Shown here in pieces: positions 24,991 to 35,565 of a stretch of DNA of 64,000 nucleotides. Under the pieces are notes generated by a model. The model worked only from the letters and a program-made list of their open reading frames with translations, was not told where the DNA came from and searched no databases. Source of the DNA: Isoetes taiwanensis (taxonomy: Eukaryota > Streptophyta > Lycopodiopsida > Isoetales > Isoetaceae); the NCBI GenBank assembly GCA_021234155.1, contig JAJEKV010000014.1:7023563-7087562 (forward strand), in the 5' to 3' direction. Position numbers and translations under genes: made by a program. Position 1 is the first letter of the stretch. Each line of letters starts with the position of its first letter.

Positions 24991-27788
24991 CTAATGGGAT
25001 CTGCTAGCCCTTTTGGTTTTTTGTCGAGTATTGGCTGCAGGCGTGTTTTGGATTTGGCCAAGAATGCTTTTTCCTTTATTCTTCCTATTTCTTTTGGAAG
25101 ATTGATTTGTTGGGTGGTCAATAGTATGACTGTTTTGATGATCAAGCAGATAGATGTCTCCATCCCATAGATTATCATTGTTTGGAAAATGAGTGTCAGG
25201 GGCATTTTCTTTGTCAGAGTGAGGTTCAGCAGAATTATCACCTGTAGCTATAGTGTCAGAGTGAGAGCACTGCCAGAATTTAGATTTGCAGCATTCATGA
25301 ACTACTTTCTCAGATAAAGATGAATCAGTGAAGTTTATGGGGGAACTTACATTATTATCTACATTATTATCCACATTAGAGCAGTTAAGTAACAAATTAT
25401 CTGCAACTTTTAAAATGGAAAGATCTTGCCTGGTATTAGCTTGTGACTCTGAAGATCTCATTTGTTGCAGGGAGGTGTTCCCATTTGTTGCCTCTGTAAG
25501 GTGCTTATCACATGCTGTTACTGTTACTATTGTGTGCTCAAGTTCTATATGCAGCAAATTATGCTCCCAACTGTTTGAGATATTTCTAATCTGTTCATCC
25601 CTATCCTTTGTGTCCACTGACAACTGTTCTGGCAGTACCTCAGTGGCTGTCATTAATTCCTTCAATTGCTGAGCTATCATTGGGGAAATGGATGCATTTT
25701 TAGCAGGGGGCAAGGGTAATTCAGTAGTTTCCGTGAGGTCAGCATGTAAGAGGGGGGAAGCAAGTATATTTTCAAAAGGTAGTGCAATGTTTTGGATGGG
25801 ATGGGTGATGATGGATGTATATGTAGGTGTGTTTTCAGGTGGAGAGTGATATGAGATTGGCTCAATGGGACCAATACAGTTTTCATCTGCAGTTTTTTCA
25901 TCATCAGGATCATCTGGCATATCTGCAAGAATGGCATAGGAGTTTGATACTTTTAGTGTATCAATTGGATCATCATAATCTTCAGAGGGTTCAGATTCAT
26001 GAAGGTCTAAGATATTTTGGTGTTGTGGAACCTTGACTGGGGCTGGAAGAATCACAGTTGTTGATGATGTAACCTGGTTGCCTTTTTCTTTGTCCTTTTC
26101 TTTGGGATGTGTACCTTTTTCATTAAGTAATGAAACCCCACTCAATTCATGTGAGGATTTGCTTCTCCCAGAAAATGTCATATTGGAAGAATCTATTGTT
26201 CCAACTTGGGCATCAGCAAATCCTTTGATTGGTAATGATTGTTGACTGGTAGATTGCCTGGAATCTTTCATAATGTTCGATAGAGTCTTATGCAAGTCAA
26301 CTTTTGGAGGCAAAACTGAGATTTTACCTTTCCCTTTTAGCATATACCTGTTGTGCTCAATGTTTGCTTTATATAGTTTAGCCATCTCAGTATTCTGTTT
26401 TGTTGCCAGAATAGGCTTATCTTGACAAACTGATGGTTGATCTTCCTTGATGAAGACCCCTTTGTTTAGCACCTTGATCTTCATTTGCTTGTCTGATTGT
26501 TATAGTAGATATCTGAGAGCTGTTAATGTGATCAGTTTTTTTCTGTGTCAAGGTCCTGGCATCTCTGTGTTTTTGGATTCTTTTTGTACTGCCATTAACT
26601 TTGTTCCATCCATTTTGGTGCCAATGAGTATTATGATCTGGCTTATTCATGCCCATTGCTGCATAATGAATGGATCCCAATCTGTTTGGGAATGTTAAGG
26701 TGGCTGCTTGAGATGGCCTAGCATCACCATTCCCCTTCTCTGGAATTTCATATGTTTCTGCTTCCTTCTGTGGCAGTATGCATTGACTCCCTACTTTGTG
26801 TCTCAAGTTACATGTCTGGCAAAGATTTGGTAATCCAATCCATCTAAGTTGAAGGATAGAGGTTTTCTCAAAAAAATCTATGAAGGATATGGTAGTGGGA
26901 ATGGGTTTGGTGATATCAATCTGGATGAAACATTTTGGAGGATAATATGTGGAGTATTCAGTGGTTAAATAGGTACCAATGGAGCTAAAGATAGACTTGA
27001 AGCAGTCTTCATTCCAATATATGGGACTGAGCTCACTCATGGAGACAGAAGCTATGTGTAGCTTTTTGAATTCATTTAAAGGTAAGGTGGCATTCCATTT
27101 TAAAAAGGATATTTGGGAGGTTTCACAAGTTGTGAGGCCAAGCTTAAGCAAGAAATTTGCAGTCCTGGGGCAACCACATTCCACGAGAATGTATGGGTGA
27201 CTTAGCCAGTAGATAGAGTTTATGACAATGCCTTTGTGAAGCCTTAGGAGGTGGTCCCAAAGTTTTTCTATTTTTATACCAAGAGAATCAACTTTGGCAA
27301 CGGCAATGAAGTGATAATGAATCAATTTTTGAGGCAATCAATGGAGAGTTTAAGTGAATACCTCTGAAAAGCTCAATATTTGTAGGGGCTCTTGATTGTT
27401 GTATCTCAAAGTCCACAGCCAATTGCTCGTCTGAAATGATTGGTTGGGTTGGTCTTGGAAAGAGAGGAAGTGGTACTCCAGAAGGATCCAATCTTGGCAA
27501 AGTGAGAGTTCCCCTTGGATCCAAAGCAAGTGTATCCCAATTAGGAGCATATGGGCTGAAGTGATTCATATCTTTTAACAAAGGATCCGGGTTAGCAAAA
27601 TCACCAAATTTGATAAATTTTGATGGATCAAGGTGTGTGAGAAGAGAGTCCCTTTGGGCAGCCGGAAAGAGCATAAAACTATGAAGAAATGAGAGGGAAT
27701 TTGAATATAGGGCTGACGGGTATTGCAAATCTTTTTTGTATTTTTGGGAAAAGTACGCCATTAATGCTGAATAGTAAAAAAAAAGCAA
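24991..27788 (-). pseudogene. L1-type LINE ORF1 (nucleic-acid binding protein), frameshifted
   Basis: Three overlapping open pieces in successive frames: 27,788-27,288, 27,337-26,417 and 26,484-24,991. The first and middle pieces resemble the DUF4283-type N-terminal region of plant L1 ORF1 (VDSLGIKIEKLWDHLLRLHK, SHPYILVECG). A zinc-knuckle-like CQTCNLRHKVGSQC follows, spaced C-x2-C-x3-H-x5-C rather than the usual C-x2-C-x4-H-x4-C. The third piece is a roughly 480-residue hydrophilic low-complexity tail rich in Ser, Asp, Asn and Lys, including VSNSYAILADMPDDPDDE. The breaks lie near 27,310 and 26,450. The start is probably an ATG inside the first piece (MAYFSQ). In live elements this protein coats LINE RNA. 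This copy cannot make it intact. Confidence 0.75.
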
Positions 27789-28436
27789 ACAGAGGCAAGA
27801 GCAGAGGAATGAAAAAGTAGAAAAAGTAGGAATGAAGGCAAATTGGAGAAGAGATCTATCTAAAAACTAGGAGGGATTGGAGAACCAAATTTTACCAGAG
27901 AGTCCCGAGAAATTTTAAAAGTATGAGTAATCATTCTGAGAAAATCTTGACTGAGATTTTCCTTTCTGACCATCCACAAAATACCTGAAAGATTGCTGTT
28001 GCCGAAATGTTCTTGTTGCCTGTGAATTCTAGCACCCACGCTTCGACAATTTCGGCTTCAAATTCTTCTGAGGATGGAGTAAATGAGTATTCAGGGCTAA
28101 ACAGAGAGTCTGGAAAGAATTGCTTGAGAAGAAAACTATCCCGAGCTCTCTGGAGGATGGTCCGTAGAGGAAACCACAAGTAATTCTTTGATCCTGCTTC
28201 AGAATAGTGAAAAATTTAGTATCCATTCATAGAAAAATTGACGAGGAGATCGAATTTTGCAAGGCCTCTACAAGCCCTGCAAGCTTTGGCAAGTAATTCG
28301 AATCAGAAGGGAAATTTTCTTAGAGAAAGGATCAAGAACGAGTTTGAATCGAAAAAGACAAGGAATTCAAGAAAATTGGCGCTCGGTGATGACGTGTCCA
28401 TTCCGTAACTGCCTTCACTCTAGACATGTTTTTCTT

Positions 28437-29575
28437 CTCTTTGTGTTGAGCTGCTGCCATTTCCTTGCTTTCTCAAGCCTGGCTTCAGCTTCAGAAATCG
28501 GAGCAGGCATCATCTTTGTAACAATGACCTAATTCAAGAACCTCGGATAAACCCTTCGAAAAAAAAAAAAAAAAAAAAAACTACACGGGATGCTTACCCT
28601 GCAACTGTTGCCTTTAAGCTTCTAGAAATGCCGGAAAGGAAAAATGCTTTTGGTACCTGTTGGTCGCTACCTGTTGATCGCTGCCTTCCTATGTATAGTA
28701 TGATAAAGGCCTTGCCCTTTTTTAACCATTCCCTTTTTCAAAGGTTCGGGGCGACGCAGATTGATCTTTTCTATTCTAATCTTGGTAATTTTTCTCCTTT
28801 TGCTTTATCTCTTCGCCAATCTCGGTTTTCCAGATTCTGAAACCCTTGTGTTTGGCTTGGAAATTGGTGGAAGCAGTCATAGGAACAACAGAAAGGAAAA
28901 GATATGTGGGAAACAGTAGGAAATCCAAGAGCAGACGAATGGAATATGCAGAGCAATAACAAGAAATAAGTGGGATGAATGAATAAAGAGGCAATTGAAA
29001 AAATCTAATGAGAAAAAGGAGTTAAAGGAACAAAACTCGAGATGAAACAAGACAAGAAGAATCGAAACATTTATAAAAAATAGATTGAACTGAGCAGAGA
29101 AGCTATAGGACCAACAATGGGATAATGAGTCAGACCATCACAACTGAATATCACAACAACGAAGTGGAACAACGAAGTGGATATGAGAATACAAATGCCA
29201 GTAAGACCAACCACGCCAATGGAATAGAATAGATTTTTTATCGTCCAGGAATAGAATAGAATAGAATAGAATAGAATAGAATAGAATAGAATAGAATAGA
29301 ATAGAATAGAATAGAATAGAATAGAATAGAATAGATTTTTTATCGTCCACGGAGACCGATTGACCTATGGGACCCAAACAAAAAGAGAGCAGCAAGCGTA
29401 TTACTGTCAACAAAGTGAAAAGTGATCAATGAGATTAGGGAAGCAACGAAAAAAGGAACCAACATGGAGTAGAGCAATTGGACAAAAAAGAAACCACCTG
29501 AAATAGAGAAAGAGAAAATGACACCACTTGAAGACTATCATAATCGAATCATATTATCTAGTCTAGAAATACAAG
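28437..29575. repeat. PRP8 5'-edge segmental duplication, copy B
   Basis: Same-orientation copy of 10,586-11,921. Its left edge holds the first 25 PRP8 codons (28,443-28,513 region) with no PRP8 beyond them. The neighbouring A-run is longer than in copy A (about 21 versus about 10). It lacks the 385-bp hairpin insert and carries instead a LINE 3'-end fragment with a pentanucleotide microsatellite (about 29,219-29,411). The right edge is at about 29,575, after ATCATATTATCTAG. Confidence 0.88.
29219..29411 (-). mobile_element. short LINE 3' end with (ATTCT)n tail inside copy B
   Basis: On the minus strand this reads GGGTCCCATAGGTCAATCGG, then CTCCGTGGACGATAAAAAAT, then about 20 ATTCT units and a second partial GGACGATAAAAAATCTATTC. 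The same end sequence closes the LINE at 37.4 kb (GGGTCCCATGACCTATTGG...GTGGACGTTAAAAAA then CTATT repeats). Copy A has CACGCCAATGGAGCAAATAC at the matching place, so this is an insertion after the duplication. It is severely 5'-truncated, with about 70 bp of element left. Confidence 0.8.
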
Positions 29576-31959
29576 AAATTTATCGCGGCGGCCTTGTCTT
29601 TTCCTAAGTCTATTATAGGGGAGTTTGTGTCAAGTTGAAACTGGTGTGAAAATAATTCTCATCTCAAACCATAATGCTTTGCCTTCATATTGAAGAAAAT
29701 AGTGTAATTTTGAGCATCTCAAAATGGGGTTCAAAAACTGAGATTCACATTGCGAGCATCGAGTTAGACAATGCTACTTTATGTTGTGTTTAAGAATAAC
29801 ATTTAAATAAACCCTTATTAACTAAAGGGAAATGCCATTTCGATGTTGAAGTTGTTGATTGGTTGATAATCTAAAGGCTTATATTCAAAGCCCTTTTGAT
29901 CACCAATTGTGTAAGATCAAGGGCTACTTTTTGAGAATGATCAATTCCTTCACTAAATTGCATTACGAAGATGTTGCTCAATGCCATTTTTTATGGTTTT
30001 GCATTGCTGGAGTTCCAGACGTTTGGGGTATTTTTGCATTTTTTACATTGGTCAATCTAAAATCAATCTAAAAGCCCCATCACCTCACTTGTTTATTGGG
30101 TCAAATTAATCAATTTACGGTGAAATGCCATATTCATGGTTTAGCATTTAGATGTTAAAAAAACAATAGACACTTTAACAGGTGTTGTTTTAAAAGGATA
30201 ATACAATTGGTTTCTAACAAAACAAAGAGGGCGGAAAAGGACAGACGTCGCAGTCTCCAGCATACAACTAGCATGCAACTTTATCAAACAACTATGAGTT
30301 ACTATGTAATTTTAAAATTCCAAAGACTAGTTTGTGCATGGCTTAATTCATGTGCTAAAATACCACCATCATGTTCATGCATATAAAATATGTGAGCGCT
30401 TCTCATTTTTGTGCAATTGCATGTTCAACTAGATTCATGTGTTTTACCTCGAAATGATCCCTTGGTTAGGCATTTATTTACAGAACTTATTCTCAATAAT
30501 ATTCTATGTGTAACAACATAGGAAATAGCAATTTCAAGTTCACAATTATTCTACTGTCTCAAGTTTCCACTATTGCACCGCTTTACCTCAATTTTATGGT
30601 AGAGCCTTTCACTTACCTGTGTCTTTTGCTTCATACCATATACGTGCCTACAAATAATAAGGGGACTTCTACTTTAGTATTTACTTTCTAGATCTTAGTG
30701 ATTGCTTAATGTAGATCTTATTAGTACTTCTCATTATAATCTGTATGCTTATTATAAGTTGCCTGTTCTAATTTGTTAAGACCATTATTTCATTCCCATA
30801 ACCTCACGCCTCTCAGCTCATTTTTTTTATTGTGTATCAATCCACAACTACTGCAATTTACATTTGCTACAGAAATGCACAACTAATAAACACTATTCTG
30901 ACAAAAATATAACTACCATAAGCTTCACCCCAGTAAAATGTGAAGAACATACTTGAAGCTTGGTGGTAGCAGGAACACAGAGATATGGAATAGAAACATG
31001 GCGCGAACAAAGACGTGTTTTAAAAGAATGACGTGGCAATCTTGGGCTGTGTGCTTGAATCCCCCGCAAAAACCAGAAACGGGAATCTCATCGTCCGGAG
31101 GTGTGATTCCAAACATTGGCAATGATATTTGTAATATTTTGTAGAATGTCCACTGTAGCATTGGCATGTACTTAAACGTCGGTGCTACAGCGGACAAATG
31201 CAGTGAGTGTAACATGACAGTGTCAGAGTTGATGTACAATATACACCTGTATTTGGAATGTGCATTTGGGCTAATAAAATCCTGCGCTAGCATGTTACAG
31301 TGAAAGATTGGAGCAAACGTGAAAGATTTATCTTGGGGTTTTCATGTTTGGCCAAAAACTTTTAAAAAAAAATGTTAACTTGATTTCCTAAGTTTCGGGA
31401 GTTTTATTTGCCAGTTGCGAACATTTCTTTGGCTCGAAACCTATGATGTTGGACCCACTATTAACGTCGAACCTGTTAATGCAATGCCTACTTAGTAATG
31501 GATTTGCGTCTATTCGCAGCGATGCAATAACTATAACAAATGAAACTCCATGCACACCATGTGAAGGTAAAGGGAGGCCTTAGTTTATGCCATTAGCGGC
31601 GTGTTGGGACACAGAATAATTTTGTACATGAAATGGAGTGGTTAATGTACCGAACATCATCAATCCATTATTTATTTGGCAAAATAATGGAGAATTGCTA
31701 TTCCACCTTTTCAATTGGATGCTCATTGACTCAGGTTTAAAGTTGGTAGTGTGCTTCTCACGCTGTCTAACGAGAGCTCTTTTCCTATGTCTTTGTTGCC
31801 TCTTCAATTAATTTCATACCAACAGGCATTTTTGCATGAGCCATAGGTAACATTTAGGCCAAATGAAATTTCGTCTGCCAAAACCTATCACTTATGTCAG
31901 ATGCAAAAAAGAAGGGGGCAACAGAATCGGAACATGGGTGCATGGTCTGATTGATGCAG
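29576..31959. other. no gene recognised
   Basis: AT-rich intergenic DNA. Open frames up to 122 codons (30,925-31,293, minus) show no motif and are best treated as chance. No repeat was found beyond short AT tracts. Confidence 0.45.
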
Positions 31960-32575
31960 GCAGCTCAACCGGCACCGCTGTTGAGGATATTCAAAGCGGT
32001 GAAGATTGGCAGATAGCGTGAAAAAACCCATATTGTTTGAGACAGACAGATCACTTGAATGTGTTTCAGATTGCAGAAAAACAGCAGCAATTGAGCTGAA
32101 AACTGACAAATTGCAAGGGAGAATCAATACTGCGAAGCAATTCTGGAGCAAATCCGATTTGCTGAAGGTTAATGTCGGTGCAGAAATTTGCTGTTATCCT
32201 GCTTACCTCACGGCTTTGTGACAGTTTTAAAAGCCGGAGTTTGTGCCGGAACGATTTTAGGGAAGCAAAGCGGTATGCATTTTGTATTTGGCCCCAATTC
32301 GAGCAGACAGAAGGATTCGTCCCCGTAGAATCGTCAATAGTGCCCTGCAATCTGCAGATTGGCTGATGAGCTTCCTGTGACAAAAGATTGGCACCATATA
32401 TTCCACTGATGCCAGCGCCAAATTTGGGATAAATTCATCTTTCCTGCATATGAATTCAAACCTACAGGTAGACTTCAAATATGATCTTGCCACTGCAGAG
32501 GCCACTGATGTGCAAGGAGACCTCTATTTTGCTAATGGCATAGTTCTTAAAGCAAAGCAAGACTTTTTGGTCGTT
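31960..32575 (+). other. possible decayed coding region, unrecognised
   Basis: A 71-codon frame at 32,006-32,221 (MADSVKKPILFETDRSLECV...) is followed, in another frame, by about 57 codons ending in TGA near 32,574 (TDASAKFGINSSFLHM..., YFANGIVLKAKQDFLVV). The second piece has a protein-like alternating pattern, suggestive of beta strands of the kind seen in outer-envelope pore proteins, but I cannot match it to a family. No splice sites or regulatory signals were convincing. It may equally be non-coding. Confidence 0.2.
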
Positions 32576-34477
32576 TGATATTTACCTGCTCAGGCCATCT
32601 CTGGCAGCGTAGAGAAAACAGGCAACTGCAGCTATGGCGAAATCCTATGATCAGAAAGGGGCGGACATGGCGCCAGAAGCTCTTCCCTTGCGAGCGGTGC
32701 AATTTTCCAAAACTAAACCACCAAATTTAGTCTCTGCAAGTGGCGCTTCCCTCCGCTCAATCTAGGACAAACCTGGATTCGCCATAGCCAGACCTCCCTT
32801 CACGGATGAACTCAGAAATATTGAAGACTTTGCTTCCAAGCAAATAATCATTGGAATGGCGCAGAGGAAGTGGAGATCAGAGCATTCGACATTCGACGGA
32901 GCGGATTCATTCAAAGCAGATAAAAACAAAAACGTGGCATCCCTGGGTTTTTTTTTTAGCAGGGTTGCCTAACCCCCCCTGCCCACTTTCCTGCAATTCT
33001 AGCTCTGCCACGTGGCTTGCCACGTCAGCTCAAAACATGTTGAGCCGTCGGATTCTGTAATTTCCAATCCTAGGGCCAGGAAAATTAGAAAATCCAAGTA
33101 ATTCGACCTGACCTGTTGCTGCGAGACTTGCTTCGTCTCGGTTTTCCTTCGTGGCCATGGCCTTATATACCGGGCTTGTTTCCGACTTCACCTTCGTTCT
33201 ATTCTCCGCATTCTCTGTTTCCTTCTATTTTTTGAGCTTCTGGAAATTCTCCTCACTCTGGCATCCACTCGGGCGATTGATCCAGCCATATTTATATTTA
33301 ATTGACCATTCTTGGCAAAGGCAACTACTCTGGCCTGGAGAATTTTGTGTCTGGAGTATTTGCCCCTGATTGTCGCCATAGCCTTGCACTAGTAGGTAAT
33401 TTGGTACATGGATTCGATTGTAAACGGATCTGGATTTTGTAGCAAGCGCAAAAATCCTGTGGATGGTCCTAATTGTCAGAGGTGCCATAGCTGGGCTTAT
33501 TTCAGTTTCCAAATGATGGCATTTGGTTGGCAGAGTGCTTATCTCTGCAAAATTATGCAGTTGCAGGGAATGGCTATATCTAGAGATCTTGCTTACCGGT
33601 TGATGTATCATGTATGAGTGGCACAAATGAACAAGATATCCTAACTATAGCCATATTGTATATCATTAGAAACCTTAGATGCTAGGCTTTCTCATGATAT
33701 CCTCTCCTACCCCATCTGATGGGCCTAGCTCAAGCAATTCCGTTTTGAATGAAAGGGGGGTCTTTGCATCCAATTGTTGACATAATGTTCCATCATTGGT
33801 GCACTTGTGTACCTTGAATGGAGGTCATAAGGACTATTTGTTGACCCCGTGTTCTATTAATGCCGCACTAACCTACCATTGATGGTGCCACATATTTCTA
33901 GCCTAACCATTAGGGACTCCATATTTGCCACGTTATTCATGCAAAACAAAGCATCTATCCTTTGGGCTGTTGGATGCTAATTTCATTGGGCCCTCATAAA
34001 AAACAATGGATGATATCTATCCTTTGACCTATTTGGATGCTAATTTTATTGGGCCTTAACAAGAACATTCACTTGGACCGTTACTTTTAGGAGGCAGCTT
34101 TATTTAAGCTAGATAGCGACCTCTTATAATGAATCAATTAAACAGGACAACCATTTACTCCAAATGAATCAATTATATTTGGCAATTTGCAATGAAAATC
34201 TGAAAATCAATTAAAAAAGGCAATGAATGAGAAAGAACAGATAATTGCAATGAAAATGTGAAAATCAATAAAACAGGGCAATGGATGAAAAGAATGGATG
34301 ACTTTTTGGATTGTTCAACCCATATGCCGCACAGAATTTCACCTTTTGGATTAGTGTTTATTCTGGATGAATTGCAATGGTGAATGCAATCTGAAAACAG
34401 GGCAATTTTATTACAACAATTAATCCGAATCCAATCTGGGTGGGCTCTTCCTGTATTAAACATGAATGAAAACAACG

Positions 34478-34559
34478 GAATCAAAACACTAGCTTCATCT
34501 CTTCGCTCCTGTATCTGCCAACTTTGAATCAAAACACTAGCTTCATCTCTTCGCTCCTA
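34478..34559. repeat. tandem duplication, 48-bp period
   Basis: GAATCAAAACACTAGCTTCA plus TCTCTTCGCTCCT occurs at 34,478-34,511 and again at 34,526-34,559. Non-coding. Confidence 0.88.
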
Positions 34560-35368
34560 TATCTTCCATAGATGTCGTCTTTGCTACAAATATCATGGTA
34601 TCTTTGCTACAAACATCATGTATCTTTGCTTCCTTATTATCCCAATGGTATTGCACATTAAAACCATGTGCTGAGTTGCTTATGAAATGAAAACTGTGCA
34701 TGAAAACAGTTCTATAGAATGAAATTAATATGCAGACTCACTGTAGAATGCACTTTTTGCCTGACTGCAACGCATCATCAAATACCTGTGAAAATTTACT
34801 AACTGATCCTACTACTCATACAGTAAATAAAGCTCATAGGGAGAATCATTTTATCAAATGATAATACTTGCAAAATTAAGATTGAAGCTGAACAAAAATA
34901 CCAGTGAATTATACTGAATTTGAATGATAAAATTCGACGCTAGTATTCAAGCTTTAAAAGCAACATTTGCTTGAGTAGATCACATGCAAAAAGAAATGTT
35001 TACTTTGATATTTCAGAAACACTAAAACAGATTATATGCCAAGTTTGATGAGCCACTAGTAGAAAGCCAGCTCGTATTCTTCACCAGACTGATTAGCATA
35101 TTGTCATAGGCCTGCACATCAATATTTAATCCAAAGCTTTTTTTAGTAAGAAAAAACATAAACTCAACAAAACGTCAAAACCAACTTTAAACTCTTTAAC
35201 ACAATAGCAAAAAGGGTAGCAGCAGGGACCTTTTTTTTCTTTTTTGCTCAATGGTTGGAATCATTTTCCCAAAAGCCTTGCAAATTCCATTGTCTTATTT
35301 GTGATGTACAGTCTTGTAGTCTTGTTGCTGTCGGCCTCATGACACATTCACACCCTTCTGCAAGTATG

Positions 35369-35437
35369 AATCATACTTGTTTATAGCTATGCATCCATGC
35401 TTGTTTAATCATACTTGTTTATAGCTATGCATCCATG
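35369..35437. repeat. tandem duplication, 38-bp period
   Basis: AATCATACTTGTTTATAGCT plus ATGCATCCATG occurs at 35,369-35,399 and at 35,407-35,437. Non-coding. Confidence 0.88.
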
Positions 35438-35565
35438 ATGATCTTATAAAAGCAGATAAATGTTAATCCTTATGAATTCAACTAGAAAACCTTTACCTAG
35501 TCTACTTTAATGCTTATCAAGCCAATAGATAGTCTCCAATGCATTTATAACTTGTCTTCATCACT

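Larger units (their letters stand above)
20270..28442 (-). mobile_element. L1-type LINE, near full length, decayed
   Basis: A plant L1-type non-LTR retrotransposon read right to left: 5' region (about 28,430-27,760), ORF1 (27,788-24,991), ORF2 with endonuclease, reverse transcriptase and C-terminal remnant (24,956 to about 21,250), a 3' untranslated region, and a poly-A tail (T-run 20,280-20,304 on the plus strand). The bases next to the tail, TTTTCTTCTCTTT at 20,270-20,282, recur at 28,430-28,442 and make a 13-bp candidate target-site duplication. The motif is pyrimidine-rich, so chance is possible. Both ORFs carry frameshifts and stops, so the copy is not autonomous. The 5' end abuts duplicated PRP8 5' DNA (copy B) exactly at the duplication edge. 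Confidence 0.85.
32576..35565. other. no gene recognised; short tandem duplications
   Basis: Mixed DNA without a recognisable gene. Frames such as 33,151-33,369 (plus) and 33,225-33,626 (minus) lack domains. Two local duplications are listed separately, and a looser one (TTGCAATGAAAAT.TGAAAATCAAT) occurs at about 34,185-34,275. Confidence 0.45.

Noticed and set aside
29220-29335. CRISPR-like array of short repeats
   Set aside because: It is an uninterrupted 5-bp microsatellite without spacers, in a eukaryotic context.
29138-29413. Minus-strand frame with repeated LFYSI
   Set aside because: A translation of the ATTCT microsatellite in the LINE tail.
10586-29575. Copies A and B as LTRs of one giant element
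   Set aside because: The left boundary lies inside the PRP8 reading frame and there are no TG...CA ends, primer site or polypurine tract. A segmental duplication fits better.
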